Of a stretch of 64,000 nucleotides of DNA, positions 17,467 through 27,051 are shown one piece after another. The position numbers and the translations under genes were made by a program. This DNA is from Pseudomonas alliivorans. Its GTDB lineage: Bacteria; Pseudomonadota; Gammaproteobacteria; Pseudomonadales; Pseudomonadaceae. Location: contig NZ_JAFFZW010000012.1 in NCBI RefSeq assembly GCF_017826695.1, forward strand, positions 80,240-144,239. Reading direction: 5' to 3'. Numbering within the stretch: position 1 is the stretch's first letter; each line of letters opens with the position of its first letter. Below the pieces are notes generated by a model. The model was not told the origin of the DNA. It saw only the letters and a program-made list of their open reading frames with translations, and ran no database searches.

Positions 17467-18000
17467 TCAACGCGTTGGCAGGACACCGGGCAGCGGATGA
17501 TATTGACGCCCGAAGTACACCAGCGCATCCGATTGGCTTTCATGCCGGATATCCTGCACTTCACAGAACAGAATGTCGTGGGTGCCGACACTCACTGACT
17601 GGCTGATTCGGCAGTCCAGCGCCAGCTTGGCGCCGTCGAGTAACGGTGCGCCGGTCAGACCTTCCAGCCATTGGCCGCTGGCGAAGCGTTCGGCCTGAGA
17701 GGTCTTGCCGCCGAACAGGTTGGAAAGTGCCTGCTGATCATGCCCCAGCGTGTTCACGCACAGAGTGCCGTTGCCCACGAAGGCGTCGTACACCGATGCG
17801 CTGCGGTTGATGCAGACCAGCAAAGTGGGCGGCTGGTCGGTCACGCTGCAGACCGCTGTCGCCGTGAACCCGGCCCTGCCATGCGGGCCGTCGGTGGTGA
17901 TGACGTTGACTGCTGCAGCGAGGCTGGACATGGCATCGCGAAATTCAAGTTGAGTGACGGCAGTGGCTGCGGTTGTGCATGGCGCTGATTGGGTTTGCAT
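17467..18000 (-). CDS. rutF: Flavin reductase of the pyrimidine-degradation operon
   Basis: 177 residues, the flavin-reductase-like FMN-binding split-barrel fold (FRDAMSSLAAAVNVITTDG, then TATAVCSVTDQPPTLLVCIN). RutF supplies reduced FMN to the RutA monooxygenase using NADH. It is the last gene of the leftward rut operon, 12 bases past rutD. The family usually has about 165-180 residues. Confidence 0.92.
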   Translation of the reverse strand: MQTQSAPCTTAATAVTQLEFRDAMSSLAAAVNVITTDGPHGRAGFTATAVCSVTDQPPTLLVCINRSASVYDAFVGNGTLCVNTLGHDQQALSNLFGGKTSQAERFASGQWLEGLTGAPLLDGAKLALDCRISQSVSVGTHDILFCEVQDIRHESQSDALVYFGRQYHPLPGVLPTR

Positions 18001-18012
18001 GGCTACGGTCCT

Positions 18013-18792
18013 TCAGGCCTGGGCGCTGAGAAAGTCGAGCAGGGCTCGGTGAAAGGGCTGTGGGTCAGTGATGTTCGAGGCGTGACCGCCGTATTCCAGA
18101 AGCTCCAGCCTGGCATCGGGGAGCGTTTCGGCCAGATGCTGTGAGCGCTGCCACGGCACCAGCATGTCGTCGCGGTTGGCGATCAGCAGCGTCGGTGTGC
18201 GAATGTCCGCAAGGCTCGCCTCAATGTCGAAGCTTTCCAGTGCGTGGATCCGCCGCAGCAAGTTGTCGGTGTCGGGGAAGTGCGCCAGCGCGTGCGCCTC
18301 GTCGCTGGAAAGCCGCGCAGTGTTTGCGGCGATCCAGTCGGCCGGATAAAGAAACAGCGCCTGGGCTTGCACATAGGCTTCGGGTCCGCTGTTCAACAGC
18401 AGCTTTTTGCGGACCGAAAAACAGCGGGCACTGTGCGGATTCGGGCTGCTCCAGGCGTTGATCAGCACCTGACTGTTCAGCAGTTGGGGGCGTAGCAGCG
18501 AGAGCTCGAGGCCGATCAGCCCGCCCAGCGCATGGCCCATGAAGTGGCAGCGCTGAATGTCGAGCGAGTCGAGCAGCTCCAGCAGTTCGAGCGCCATATG
18601 TCGAATGGAGTAATCCGGCGGCAATACGGAGGGGCTGCGTCCGGTGCCTGCATGGTCGTAGACCAGTACCTGATAGTCACGGCTCAAGATCGTCAGGTCA
18701 TCGACCCAGTATCGGCTGGAACCGCCCAGCCCCGAACTGAGTACCAGTATCGGGGCGTCGGTCTTTTGCGAAACATGAAGTTCATGGAACAT
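18013..18792 (-). CDS. rutD: RutD alpha/beta-hydrolase-fold protein
   Basis: 259 residues with an alpha/beta-hydrolase fold: an HG-like SSGLGGS oxyanion loop, the elbow GHALGG, an acidic residue in NRDDMLVP and a late His in YGGHASN. The nucleophile elbow carries Ala in place of Ser, which is also the case in E. coli RutD as remembered. The protein speeds a late step of uracil breakdown (aminoacrylate or carbamate hydrolysis, depending on the study). Located between rutC and rutF in the operon. Confidence 0.9.
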   Translation of the reverse strand: MFHELHVSQKTDAPILVLSSGLGGSSRYWVDDLTILSRDYQVLVYDHAGTGRSPSVLPPDYSIRHMALELLELLDSLDIQRCHFMGHALGGLIGLELSLLRPQLLNSQVLINAWSSPNPHSARCFSVRKKLLLNSGPEAYVQAQALFLYPADWIAANTARLSSDEAHALAHFPDTDNLLRRIHALESFDIEASLADIRTPTLLIANRDDMLVPWQRSQHLAETLPDARLELLEYGGHASNITDPQPFHRALLDFLSAQA

Positions 18793-18833
18793 GCAGGCGC
18801 TCCAGGTGGGCGGCGAGCGCCCACGTTCGAGGT

Positions 18834-19217
18834 TCAGCCGATGTGGGCGATGCTGGCGATTTCAATGAGTGCTTCGGGCTTTACCAGGCCGCACTGGATG
18901 CAATAGCGCGCCGGCTTTTCGCCTGCGAAGTACTCGGCATACACTTCGTTGACCTTGGCGTAATCGGCCCAGTCGCGAATCATGATCATGTTGAAGGTCA
19001 CGTCATCCATCGTGCCGCCTGCGGTTTCGATCACGCTTTTGATGGTTTCCAGCACGTGGCGGGTCTGGGCAGTCGCATCGCCGACATGCACGACGTTGTT
19101 GTCCTTGTCGAAGGGCAGGGTGCCTGACACGTAGAGCACGCCGTCGGCCATCGAGCCCGGTACGAACGGGGCAATCGGCTTGGTGGTGCCAGCAGGAATG
19201 ATCGCTTTCTTGGTCAT
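18834..19217 (-). CDS. rutC: RutC, RidA/YjgF-family aminoacrylate deaminase-like protein
   Basis: 127 residues, a typical RidA-family trimer subunit. It has APFVPGSMADGVLYVSGTLP and a C-terminal stretch IEIASIAHIG with the family's substrate-binding residues around ARYCIQCGLV. In the Rut pathway it acts on 3-aminoacrylate released by RutB. The ATG at 19217 follows GAGGATCT; the upstream in-frame start would overlap rutB. It lies 10 bases after rutB. Confidence 0.92.
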   Translation of the reverse strand: MTKKAIIPAGTTKPIAPFVPGSMADGVLYVSGTLPFDKDNNVVHVGDATAQTRHVLETIKSVIETAGGTMDDVTFNMIMIRDWADYAKVNEVYAEYFAGEKPARYCIQCGLVKPEALIEIASIAHIG

Positions 19218-19227
19218 GCGGAGATCC

Positions 19228-19967
19228 TCACGAAGGTTGCCCGACCGGGCTGAAGGTGGTGCAGAAGTCATCGACGCTGGAGACCCAGCCGAAGAAGGTT
19301 TCAATATTGAACAGGGCGGCCTGCTGAGCGAATTCGGGGCCGGCCTGATGAGTCGCGTCGGCCAGTACTACGCCGAAATATTCCAGGTGAAAGCCGTCAC
19401 GCAAGGTCGATTCCACGCACACGTTGGTGGCGATCCCGGTGAACACCAGGTTCCGAATGCCACGGCTGCGCAGCACGCTGTCGAAACTGGAATTGAAGAA
19501 GCCGCTGTAGCGGATTTTCGGCACCACAATGTCACCCGGTTCGGGCGTCAGTTCATCGACCAGTTGATAGTCCCAGCCGCCCTTGGCCAGCAACTGACCT
19601 TCAAGTTCGGGGCGCTTGCGCATGGTTTTCAGCGCATTGGATTTGTGCCAGTTGGGCGAGCCGGGACCGCCTGCTTCCACATAGGCCGGATCCCAGCCGT
19701 TCTGGAAAAAGATCACCGGGATACCTGCCGCACGTGCGCAGGCGCAGGCCTTCTTGATGTTGGCAATGACAGGTCCCGTGCTGCTGACATCGAACCCGGC
19801 CAGGTCCAGATAACCGCCGAGCGAGGCGTAGGCGTTCTGCATGTCGACCACCACCAGCGCCGTTTCGCCAGCTTTCATGCGCAAGGCTTCGGGGCGTGCA
19901 GGCAGGTCGCGGGCGGGCTGCAGATCAAGCGGCAAATCCACACCGGCAATCGTTGCGGGCGCATTCA

Positions 19968-19971
<4 letters not shown>
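19228..19971 (-). CDS. rutB: Ureidoacrylate amidohydrolase
   Basis: 247 residues, isochorismatase-like cysteine hydrolase. The catalytic Asp-Lys-Cys triad is visible: Asp in ALVVVDMQN, Lys in VVPKIRYSGF and Cys in IATNVCVEST. It hydrolyses the ring-opened ureidoacrylate produced by RutA. Its ATG overlaps the rutA stop in ATGA, so translation is coupled. Confidence 0.93.
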
Positions 19972-21050
<1,079 letters not shown>

Positions 21051-21114
21051 ATGAGGCCTCTCTGCGATAGTCGATGCGTGCCCCAGGGACAACGGGCGGC
21101 ACTTGAACCGAGCT

Positions 21115-21130
21115 TGCATGGAGCGGGCCA
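21115..21130 (-). promoter_or_regulatory. Sigma-54 promoter of the rut operon
   Basis: On the minus strand TGGCCCGCTCCATGCA matches TGGCAC-N5-TTGCA, with GG and GC exactly 12 apart. It lies about 65 bases before the rutA ATG. The RutR box and an NtrC-like dyad are upstream at the distances expected for an enhancer-dependent promoter. Confidence 0.75.
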
Positions 21131-21184
21131 GCTTTATTTTGTTGTTTTTATTCAGTGGCTTAAGAAAATAAAGCGAGTTTTTCG

Positions 21185-21196
21185 GACCATTTGGTC
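21185..21196. promoter_or_regulatory. RutR operator (rut side)
   Basis: Perfect 12-base palindrome-like GACCATTTGGTC, matching the remembered RutR consensus TTGACCA-NN-TGGTCAA at its core. Located between the NtrC-like dyad and the sigma-54 promoter of rutA, a position where repressor would block activation. Confidence 0.75.
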
Positions 21197-21202
21197 TGGA
21201 TT

Positions 21203-21222
21203 AGAGCACTTGGTTTGTGCAG
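21203..21222. promoter_or_regulatory. NtrC-like enhancer site (rut side)
   Basis: AGCACTTGGTTTGTGCA is a dyad with the NtrC spacing GCAC-N7-GTGC. Its centre is about 84 bases from the -24 GG of the rut sigma-54 promoter. The 20-base core recurs exactly, in inverted orientation, at 22150-22169. Confidence 0.7.
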
Positions 21223-21334
21223 TGCGCACGCTGATGGGGCATGGGGCGGATAAATGCGCGGCGTGGTTCGCATCCATATCGACAAAGTGTGTCCGCCCGT
21301 TAAGATGCCTGCTCATTTAGGGATCACTGGTTGG

Positions 21335-22078
21335 ATGTGCGTGAACAAGAAACCTCCCGTGACTGAGCCCGCGAGCAAACGCGTGCGCAAGGTCAAGCCC
21401 GACAAGGCAGTCAAGGCGACCCGCGAGCCCAGTGCGTCCGCCCTCAAGCGACGCCTGCGTCTCATGGAAGGCAAGCGCAGTGTGATCCTCGATGCTGCGC
21501 TGGAAATCTTTTCCCGTTACGGCGTGCATGGCAGCAGTCTTGACCAGGTGGCAAGCCTGGCGGATGTCTCCAAGACCAACCTGCTGTACTACTTCAGCAG
21601 CAAGGATGACCTGTACCTGAACGTGCTGCGCCAGTTGCTCGAGGTGTGGCTCAGCCCGCTGCTGTACTTCACCGCTGACAAGGATCCGCAGCAGGCCATC
21701 GCTGCCTATCTGAAGGCCAAGCTGGAAATGTCCCGCGATCATCCGGCCGAGTCCCGGCTGTTCTGCATGGAAGTGATGCAGGGCGCGCCGCTGATACAGG
21801 GCGAATTGCAGCATCCGTTGCGCGACACGGTTCAGACCAAGGTGGCGGTGATCCAGCACTGGATTGACAGCGGCCAGCTGGCGCCGATCAATCCGCATCA
21901 CCTGATCTTCTCGTTGTGGGCAACCACCCAGCATTACGCAGACTTCCGCACGCAAGTCGAGGCGGTCACCGGCAGGACGCTGGACGATCCCGAATTCTTC
22001 GAAGAAGTCCTGGAGAGCCTGCGCAGCATGATCCTGGACGGCATCCTGCCGCGTGGTGCTTCGTCAAAAAGGCCTTAA
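21335..22078 (+). CDS. rutR: TetR-family regulator of pyrimidine use
   Basis: About 247 residues. A basic, lysine-rich leader precedes a TetR helix-turn-helix (ILDAALEIFSRYGVHGSSLDQVASLADVSKTNLLYYFSSKDDLY), and the C-terminal domain matches the RutR type (SRLFCMEVMQGAPLIQGEL, SLWATTQHYADF). RutR represses rut genes until uracil or thymine binds. Start uncertain: ATG at 21335, GTG at 21341, or the upstream ATG at 21254; no strong ribosome site distinguishes them. It lies between the two operons it is predicted to control, with matching operators on both sides. Confidence 0.9.
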   Translation: MCVNKKPPVTEPASKRVRKVKPDKAVKATREPSASALKRRLRLMEGKRSVILDAALEIFSRYGVHGSSLDQVASLADVSKTNLLYYFSSKDDLYLNVLRQLLEVWLSPLLYFTADKDPQQAIAAYLKAKLEMSRDHPAESRLFCMEVMQGAPLIQGELQHPLRDTVQTKVAVIQHWIDSGQLAPINPHHLIFSLWATTQHYADFRTQVEAVTGRTLDDPEFFEEVLESLRSMILDGILPRGASSKRP

Positions 22079-22149
22079 GCCTCGGACGAAACGCCTTCCA
22101 TGGTTTGTCGTTTGCCTTACGCACCCCGGCTGAGCAGTAACCGATCATT

Positions 22150-22169
22150 CTGCACAAACCAAGTGCTCT
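22150..22169. promoter_or_regulatory. NtrC-like enhancer site (transporter side)
   Basis: TGCACAAACCAAGTGCT, the inverted exact copy of the rut-side dyad core, GCAC-N7-GTGC. Its centre is about 85 bases upstream of the -24 element of the transporter sigma-54 promoter, the same distance as on the rut side. Confidence 0.7.
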
Positions 22170-22174
22170 GAATC

Positions 22175-22188
22175 GGACCATCTGATCC
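22175..22188. promoter_or_regulatory. RutR operator (transporter side)
   Basis: GGACCATCTGATCC, a RutR-like palindrome with one imperfect arm. It sits between the NtrC-like dyad and the sigma-54 promoter, as on the rut side, which links the transporter to pyrimidine control. Confidence 0.6.
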
Positions 22189-22242
22189 GTTTTTGGCGTG
22201 TTGTTTTCTACAGCTCCTTGTTTCATAACGTCTTTTCTGCAG

Positions 22243-22258
22243 TGGCATGGATGCTGCT
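22243..22258 (+). promoter_or_regulatory. Sigma-54 promoter of the BMP transporter operon
   Basis: TGGCATGGATGCTGCT matches TGGCAC-N5-TTGCW with GG and GC at the right spacing. It ends about 60 bases before the ATG of the binding-protein gene. A longer reading of that gene from 22247 would start inside this promoter and is rejected. Confidence 0.75.
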
Positions 22259-22318
22259 ATGGCCTGCAGGGTCGGCCCCGCGCTGTTCTTGCAGGCCATT
22301 ACCCTCAGGAAAACGTCT

Positions 22319-23410
22319 ATGTACAAGAAACTGTTGCCCGGGACTTTGTGTGCGGCTGTTGCGTTCGGAATGGGCAGTCTTGCCCAGGCAGAAGGGCTGA
22401 CCCTTAAAGGCCCGGCGAAAATCGCCATGGTGTACATCAGTCCGCGCAACGATGGAGGCTGGACCCAGGCATTCGACGAGGCCCGGCAAAAGCTGGAAAA
22501 GGATCTGGACACAAAAATCCAGTATGTCGAAAGCGTTCCTGAAAACGCGGCAGCCATTACGCCCGTGGTGGATCGCCTGATCGCACGGGGTGCGAACATC
22601 ATCGTCGGCACCGCGTTCGGTTACTCCGACACCTTCCTGACGCTGGCCAAAAAATACCCTGAAGTGGCGTTCCTGAACGGTTCGGGTACCACCAACGCGC
22701 CCAACCTGGAATCGTTCTACGGCCGCACCTACGAAAGCCAGTATCTGTGTGGCATGGCGGCAGGTGCGGCGTCGAAAACCGGCAAGCTGGGCTTCGTTGC
22801 GGCCAATCCGTTCGGTCAGGTCAACTGGACCATTAACGCCTACGAGCTGGGCGCGAAGCAGATCAATCCGAAGGCCACGCTCACGGTTGTCTACACCGGG
22901 GCCTGGAACGATCCGGTCAAGGAACGTGCGGCGACCATGGCGCTGATCGACAACGGGGTCGATGTGGTCGGTCAGCACGTTGACAGTCCGACACCGCAGA
23001 TCGTCGCCCAGGAGCGCGGCATTCACGGCACCGGCCACCACCGCGACCTCAGCGAATTCGCGCCCAAGGCCACCGTCTGTTCGTCGGTCTGGGTCTGGGA
23101 CCGTTTCCTGGGGCCTGAACTCAAGAAAGTCATCGCGGGCAACTGGACGCCCGCCGCCAATGGCGCACTGCTGTCGATGGAGCAGGGCGGCACTGACATC
23201 AGCCTGACCAAGGATCCGATCATTTCCGCGGAAGACCGGCAGAAGATCGAAGCCGAGCGCGCCGAGTTGCTGGCAGGCCGAAAAATCATTTACAGCGGGC
23301 CGATGTCGGATCGCGGCGGCAAGGAACGAATCGCCGCCGGGCAGCATCTGTCCGACCCTGACCTGTGGAAAATGGACTGGTTTGTCGAAGGCGTGATGAC
23401 TCAGCAATGA
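22319..23410 (+). CDS. BMP-family (PnrA-like) ABC transporter substrate-binding protein
   Basis: 363 residues with a signal peptide ending SLAQAEG. The periplasmic binding-protein fold of the Bmp family follows (KIAMVYISPRNDGGWTQAFDEA, IIVGTAFGYSD, KTGKLGFVAANPFGQVNW, VDVVGQHVDSP). Family members bind purine nucleosides or nucleobases. Here the operator pattern shared with rut suggests a pyrimidine base or nucleoside. The ATG has CAGGAAAA upstream. Its stop overlaps the ATPase start in ATGA. Confidence 0.9.
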   Translation: MYKKLLPGTLCAAVAFGMGSLAQAEGLTLKGPAKIAMVYISPRNDGGWTQAFDEARQKLEKDLDTKIQYVESVPENAAAITPVVDRLIARGANIIVGTAFGYSDTFLTLAKKYPEVAFLNGSGTTNAPNLESFYGRTYESQYLCGMAAGAASKTGKLGFVAANPFGQVNWTINAYELGAKQINPKATLTVVYTGAWNDPVKERAATMALIDNGVDVVGQHVDSPTPQIVAQERGIHGTGHHRDLSEFAPKATVCSSVWVWDRFLGPELKKVIAGNWTPAANGALLSMEQGGTDISLTKDPIISAEDRQKIEAERAELLAGRKIIYSGPMSDRGGKERIAAGQHLSDPDLWKMDWFVEGVMTQQ

Positions 23411-24921
23411 GCCAGGTCAACGCGCTTCAACTCACCGGTATCAGCAAGTCTTTCGACGGCTTCAAGGCGTTGATCGATGCTGACTTCACCGCTCACTGGG
23501 GCGAGGTTCATGCGCTGCTCGGCGAAAACGGTGCAGGCAAGTCATCGCTGATGAACATTGCCGCCGGGCTTTACGCACCGGAAACCGGCTCGTTGCTGAT
23601 CGACGACAATCCGGTCCAGTTGCAAGGCCCCAAGGACGCGAGTCGCTATCGGATCGGCATGGTGCATCAGCATTTCAAGCTCGTGAAACCGTTCACGGTG
23701 GCGCAGAACATTCTGTTGGGGCTTCGTGAACAACCGGGCGAGGGCAGTTATCGCAAGCGTCTGCGGGCGCTTGAACAGGAGATTGCCGCCAAGGCCGGGG
23801 AACTGGGCTTTGCGCTTGACCCGAGCCGCAGCGTCGACAGCCTGTCGGTGGCCGAGCAGCAACGCGTCGAGATTCTCAAGGTGCTGCTGGCCGGTGCGCG
23901 GATTCTGATTCTTGATGAGCCCACAGCCGTGCTCACCGATCAGGAGGCCGAGCGTCTGTTGATGACCGTGCAGGCCTTTGCCCGGCAAGGTGCGGCGGTG
24001 ATTCTGGTGACGCACAAGATGGCCGATGTGAAGCGCTATGCCGATCGGGTGACAGTGATGCGCGGCGGCAGAACGATCCAGACTCTCGACCCGCAAAGCG
24101 TCAGCGTTCAGCAGCTGGTGCAACTGACTGTCGGTGATTCTGCGCCGGTCAGCGAGCGCAGTCCGGCCATGCCCGGCGAGGTCCTTTTACAGGTCAGAGA
24201 CCTGCGCAGCGTTGCAGGCAATAACGCGTTGAACGGCGTGAGCATGACCTTGCGTGCCGGGCAGATCTACGGCATCGCAGGCGTCGGCGGCAACGGTCAG
24301 GCGGAACTGGCCAACGCGCTGATGGGCCTGCCACAACCCACCGAGGGTGAGATTCATCTGGCGCAGTTCGGTGATCTGCGCACCGCATCGACCGAACAAC
24401 GGCGTCAACTGCGTATTGCGTCGATTCCGGCGGATCGCTACGGCGCGGCGTTGGCGGGTTCGCTGTCGGTGGCCGAGAACTTTGGCGTGGGCAACATCCA
24501 TGGCGGCCGGTACGGCTCGTTCTGGCGCATGCGCTACTCGCGTCTGAAGCAGGACGCGCAAAAGGCCGTCACGGATTTCGATGTGCAGGGTGTGCGTTCG
24601 CTCGATCAGAAAGCCGCGTTGTTGTCGGGTGGTAATGCACAAAAGCTGGTGATCGCCCGCGAGTTCAGCCGCGACCCGCAATTGGTGCTGGTCCACAGTC
24701 CCAGCCGGGGCCTGGATGTTCGCGCCACACAGGCCGTGCACGACCGGCTGCGGGCGGCGCGTGATGCTGGCGCCGCCGTGTTGGTGATCAGTGAAGACCT
24801 GGACGAAGTTCTGACCCTGTCTGACCGGATCGGCGTGATGAACGGCGGGCGCATCGTCGCCGAGTTCGACCATCCCGCCGACCGCCAGGCCATAGGCAAA
24901 GCGATGGTGAGTCATGACTGA
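23407..24921 (+). CDS. ABC transporter ATPase, two fused nucleotide-binding domains
   Basis: 504 residues with two nucleotide-binding domains. The first has Walker A GENGAGKSS, an ABC signature LSVAEQQRVEILK, and Walker B ILILDEPTAVL. The second has a degenerate Walker A (GVGGNGQAE) and LSGGNAQKLVIAREF, as is normal for sugar- and nucleoside-type duplicated ATPases. It powers the two permeases encoded downstream. Overlaps the previous gene by 4 bases and the next by 8. Confidence 0.93.
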   Translation: MSQVNALQLTGISKSFDGFKALIDADFTAHWGEVHALLGENGAGKSSLMNIAAGLYAPETGSLLIDDNPVQLQGPKDASRYRIGMVHQHFKLVKPFTVAQNILLGLREQPGEGSYRKRLRALEQEIAAKAGELGFALDPSRSVDSLSVAEQQRVEILKVLLAGARILILDEPTAVLTDQEAERLLMTVQAFARQGAAVILVTHKMADVKRYADRVTVMRGGRTIQTLDPQSVSVQQLVQLTVGDSAPVSERSPAMPGEVLLQVRDLRSVAGNNALNGVSMTLRAGQIYGIAGVGGNGQAELANALMGLPQPTEGEIHLAQFGDLRTASTEQRRQLRIASIPADRYGAALAGSLSVAENFGVGNIHGGRYGSFWRMRYSRLKQDAQKAVTDFDVQGVRSLDQKAALLSGGNAQKLVIAREFSRDPQLVLVHSPSRGLDVRATQAVHDRLRAARDAGAAVLVISEDLDEVLTLSDRIGVMNGGRIVAEFDHPADRQAIGKAMVSHD

Positions 24922-26029
24922 ATCGACTGTTGTCCACGCAGGCAGTGCGCCACGAGGCCCCTTGCTGTCGCGACGTTATACGCTGGAAATACGGCAGCAG
25001 ACAAGCTGGCCGCTGCAAGCGCTGATCATTGCGCTGGCGTTGCTGGTCGGCCTCGCAATCTGCACCGCGATACTGATCATGGCGGGTGTGCCGGCGGATG
25101 AATTGCTCAATGAGTTCGTCATGCAGACGGTATTCGATGCGCAGAACTTCAAAGCCGTGCTGTTTCAGGCCTCGCCCATGATCATGGTCGGTCTGGCAGG
25201 CTGCATGGCATTCCGGGCAAGGTTCTGGAACCTGGGGCTGGAAGGTCAGATGATCTGGGGCGCTATCGGCGCCACGGCCGTTTCGCTGTTCGATGTGGGG
25301 CCGGACATGCTGCGCCTGCCGTTGATGATGGCGGCGGCCATCGTCTGCGCGATGCTCTGGAGTCTGGGACCGATCCTGTTGAAGCTGAAATGGCAGGTCA
25401 ACGAAATCATTTCGACCCTGATGCTCAATTACATCGCCGCCAACTTCCTGCTGCATCTGGTGTACGGCAGTTGGAAAGACCCGAGAGACAACTTTCCGTA
25501 TTCGCCTGCGTTGCGCAGTTTCGAGCGTCTGCCGGACGTGTTTGCCGGGTACAACGCGGCCATCGTGCTGGCGCTGCTGGTCATGCTGCTGACGCTGTGG
25601 TTCATCGGTATTTCCCGAGCCGGTCTGTACCTGCGCTTTGTCGATGCCAATCCGAAGGTGGCCGGTGCCGTAGGCGTGCCGGTGCGCAAGATGATCATGG
25701 GCACGGTTCTGCTATCGGGCGCACTGGCAGGGCTTGCCGGGTTCGTCGTGACCTCGGGGCAGGAAGGCCGTTTGACCCAGTCGTTCTATCAGGGCTATGG
25801 GTTCTCCGGGATTCTCATCGCGTTTCTGGCCCGTAACAATCCGGTGGCGGCGGCGATTGTGGCGTTGCTGATCGCCATGCTGTTCGTGGCAGGGCGCAAC
25901 CTGCAGGTGTTCTACCAGATCCCGTTTTCGATGGTGCAGTTGATCCAGGCGATTCTGGTGATCTGCGTGGCCTCGTCCGACTTCTTCATTCGTCATCGCC
26001 TGCGACGTATTCAGGCAGGAGCACGCTGA
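24914..26029 (+). CDS. ABC transporter permease (nucleoside/BMP type), subunit 1
   Basis: 371 residues with about eight to nine membrane segments and the BPD_transp_2 fold (FWNLGLEGQMIWGAIGA, NEIISTLMLNYIAANFLLH, GFSGILIAFLARNNP). This subunit has a long N-terminal cytoplasmic lead, as in YufP-type proteins. It pairs with the next gene to form the transmembrane channel. Its start lies 8 bases inside the ATPase gene. Confidence 0.92.
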   Translation: MTESTVVHAGSAPRGPLLSRRYTLEIRQQTSWPLQALIIALALLVGLAICTAILIMAGVPADELLNEFVMQTVFDAQNFKAVLFQASPMIMVGLAGCMAFRARFWNLGLEGQMIWGAIGATAVSLFDVGPDMLRLPLMMAAAIVCAMLWSLGPILLKLKWQVNEIISTLMLNYIAANFLLHLVYGSWKDPRDNFPYSPALRSFERLPDVFAGYNAAIVLALLVMLLTLWFIGISRAGLYLRFVDANPKVAGAVGVPVRKMIMGTVLLSGALAGLAGFVVTSGQEGRLTQSFYQGYGFSGILIAFLARNNPVAAAIVALLIAMLFVAGRNLQVFYQIPFSMVQLIQAILVICVASSDFFIRHRLRRIQAGAR

Positions 26030-26955
26030 TGGATCTTCTTTCGCATTGGCTGGGCAGCGCGCCGGATTTCGCCGTGCCCTTCGCGTTGGCCGCGCTTGGC
26101 CTGATCCTGATCGAACGTAGTGGTGTGCTGGCGCTGGGCGTCGAAGGCATGATGCTGGTGGGCGCGCTGGCGGGCATCGGCATGCAGTTGAGTCTCGGCT
26201 CTCCCGGCATTTCGCTGCTGGCGTCGATGGTTGCAGCGGGTGTGGTGTCGTTGCTGTTTGCCTTGATGGTGCTGGTGTTGCGGATCAATCAGGTCATCGC
26301 AGGGCTGGCGCTGGTGTTTTTCTGTCAGGGGTTGACCGGATTGCTGGGCACGCTGCTGGGCTGGACCAATCGCCCGGTCAGCGGTCTGCAGGCTGTGGAG
26401 TTGTGGCCTCTGTCTGAGCTGCCCGTAGTGGGCAAAGTCTTTATCCAGAATCCGCTGGTGTACCTGACCGTAGTGATTTTTATCGCTGTGGTCTGGTTGC
26501 TGGAGCGCACGCGCACTGGTCTTCGTCTGCGTGCGGTGGGCGAGAATCCCCAGGCCGCCGACGCAACGGGCATTTCGGTGCTGGGCTATCGGCTGGCGGC
26601 CATTGTGGCAGGCTCGGCGCTGATGGGCCTGGCGGGCGGTTTCATTGCGGTGCTCAGCACCAAGATGTGGATCGCCGACATGACGGGCGGTCGCGGCTGG
26701 ATTGCCGTTTCACTGGTGATTTTTGCGCGCTGGTCACCCTGGCGTGCCCTGGCCGGAGCATTGCTGTTCGGCGGTATCGAAGCATTGATCCCGCAATTGG
26801 CAGCGACCGGCGTGAAGCTGCCGCAGTACTTCGTGTTGATGACGCCCTACGCTGTCACGCTGCTGGTGATGATCTGGGTGGCCGCTGGCAAGCGACAGTC
26901 TTCAAGCCAGCCGGGTGCGCTGGGTGAGCCCTACATTCGCGAAGAGCGGCGATAA
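26029..26955 (+). CDS. ABC transporter permease (nucleoside/BMP type), subunit 2
   Basis: 308 residues with multiple membrane segments of the YufQ-like permease type (IERSGVLALGVEGMMLVGALAG, NQVIAGLALVFFCQGLTG, GENPQAADATGISV). It overlaps the previous gene by one base (TGATGG). Last gene of the importer operon; 96 bases separate it from the following lipoprotein gene. Confidence 0.92.
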   Translation: MDLLSHWLGSAPDFAVPFALAALGLILIERSGVLALGVEGMMLVGALAGIGMQLSLGSPGISLLASMVAAGVVSLLFALMVLVLRINQVIAGLALVFFCQGLTGLLGTLLGWTNRPVSGLQAVELWPLSELPVVGKVFIQNPLVYLTVVIFIAVVWLLERTRTGLRLRAVGENPQAADATGISVLGYRLAAIVAGSALMGLAGGFIAVLSTKMWIADMTGGRGWIAVSLVIFARWSPWRALAGALLFGGIEALIPQLAATGVKLPQYFVLMTPYAVTLLVMIWVAAGKRQSSSQPGALGEPYIREERR

Positions 26956-27051
26956 TTCTCAAGGGAGACGGTTCAGGCCGGGTTAAGGAATTTTTGACAG
27001 GCGCCATGCTCTAATCGGTCATTAGCGTTCGTCCAACCCAGGAGCTTCTGA

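Noticed and set aside
21203..21222. Sigma-54 promoter reading of the TGCACAAACCAAGTGCTC element
   Set aside because: Spacing between the GC-rich elements does not give the GG/GC 12-base interval. The dyad fits NtrC better, and proper sigma-54 elements are found nearer the genes.
22247..22318. Longer start for the BMP binding protein
   Set aside because: It would begin inside the sigma-54 promoter and put extra residues before a clear signal peptide. The ATG at 22319 has CAGGAAAA.
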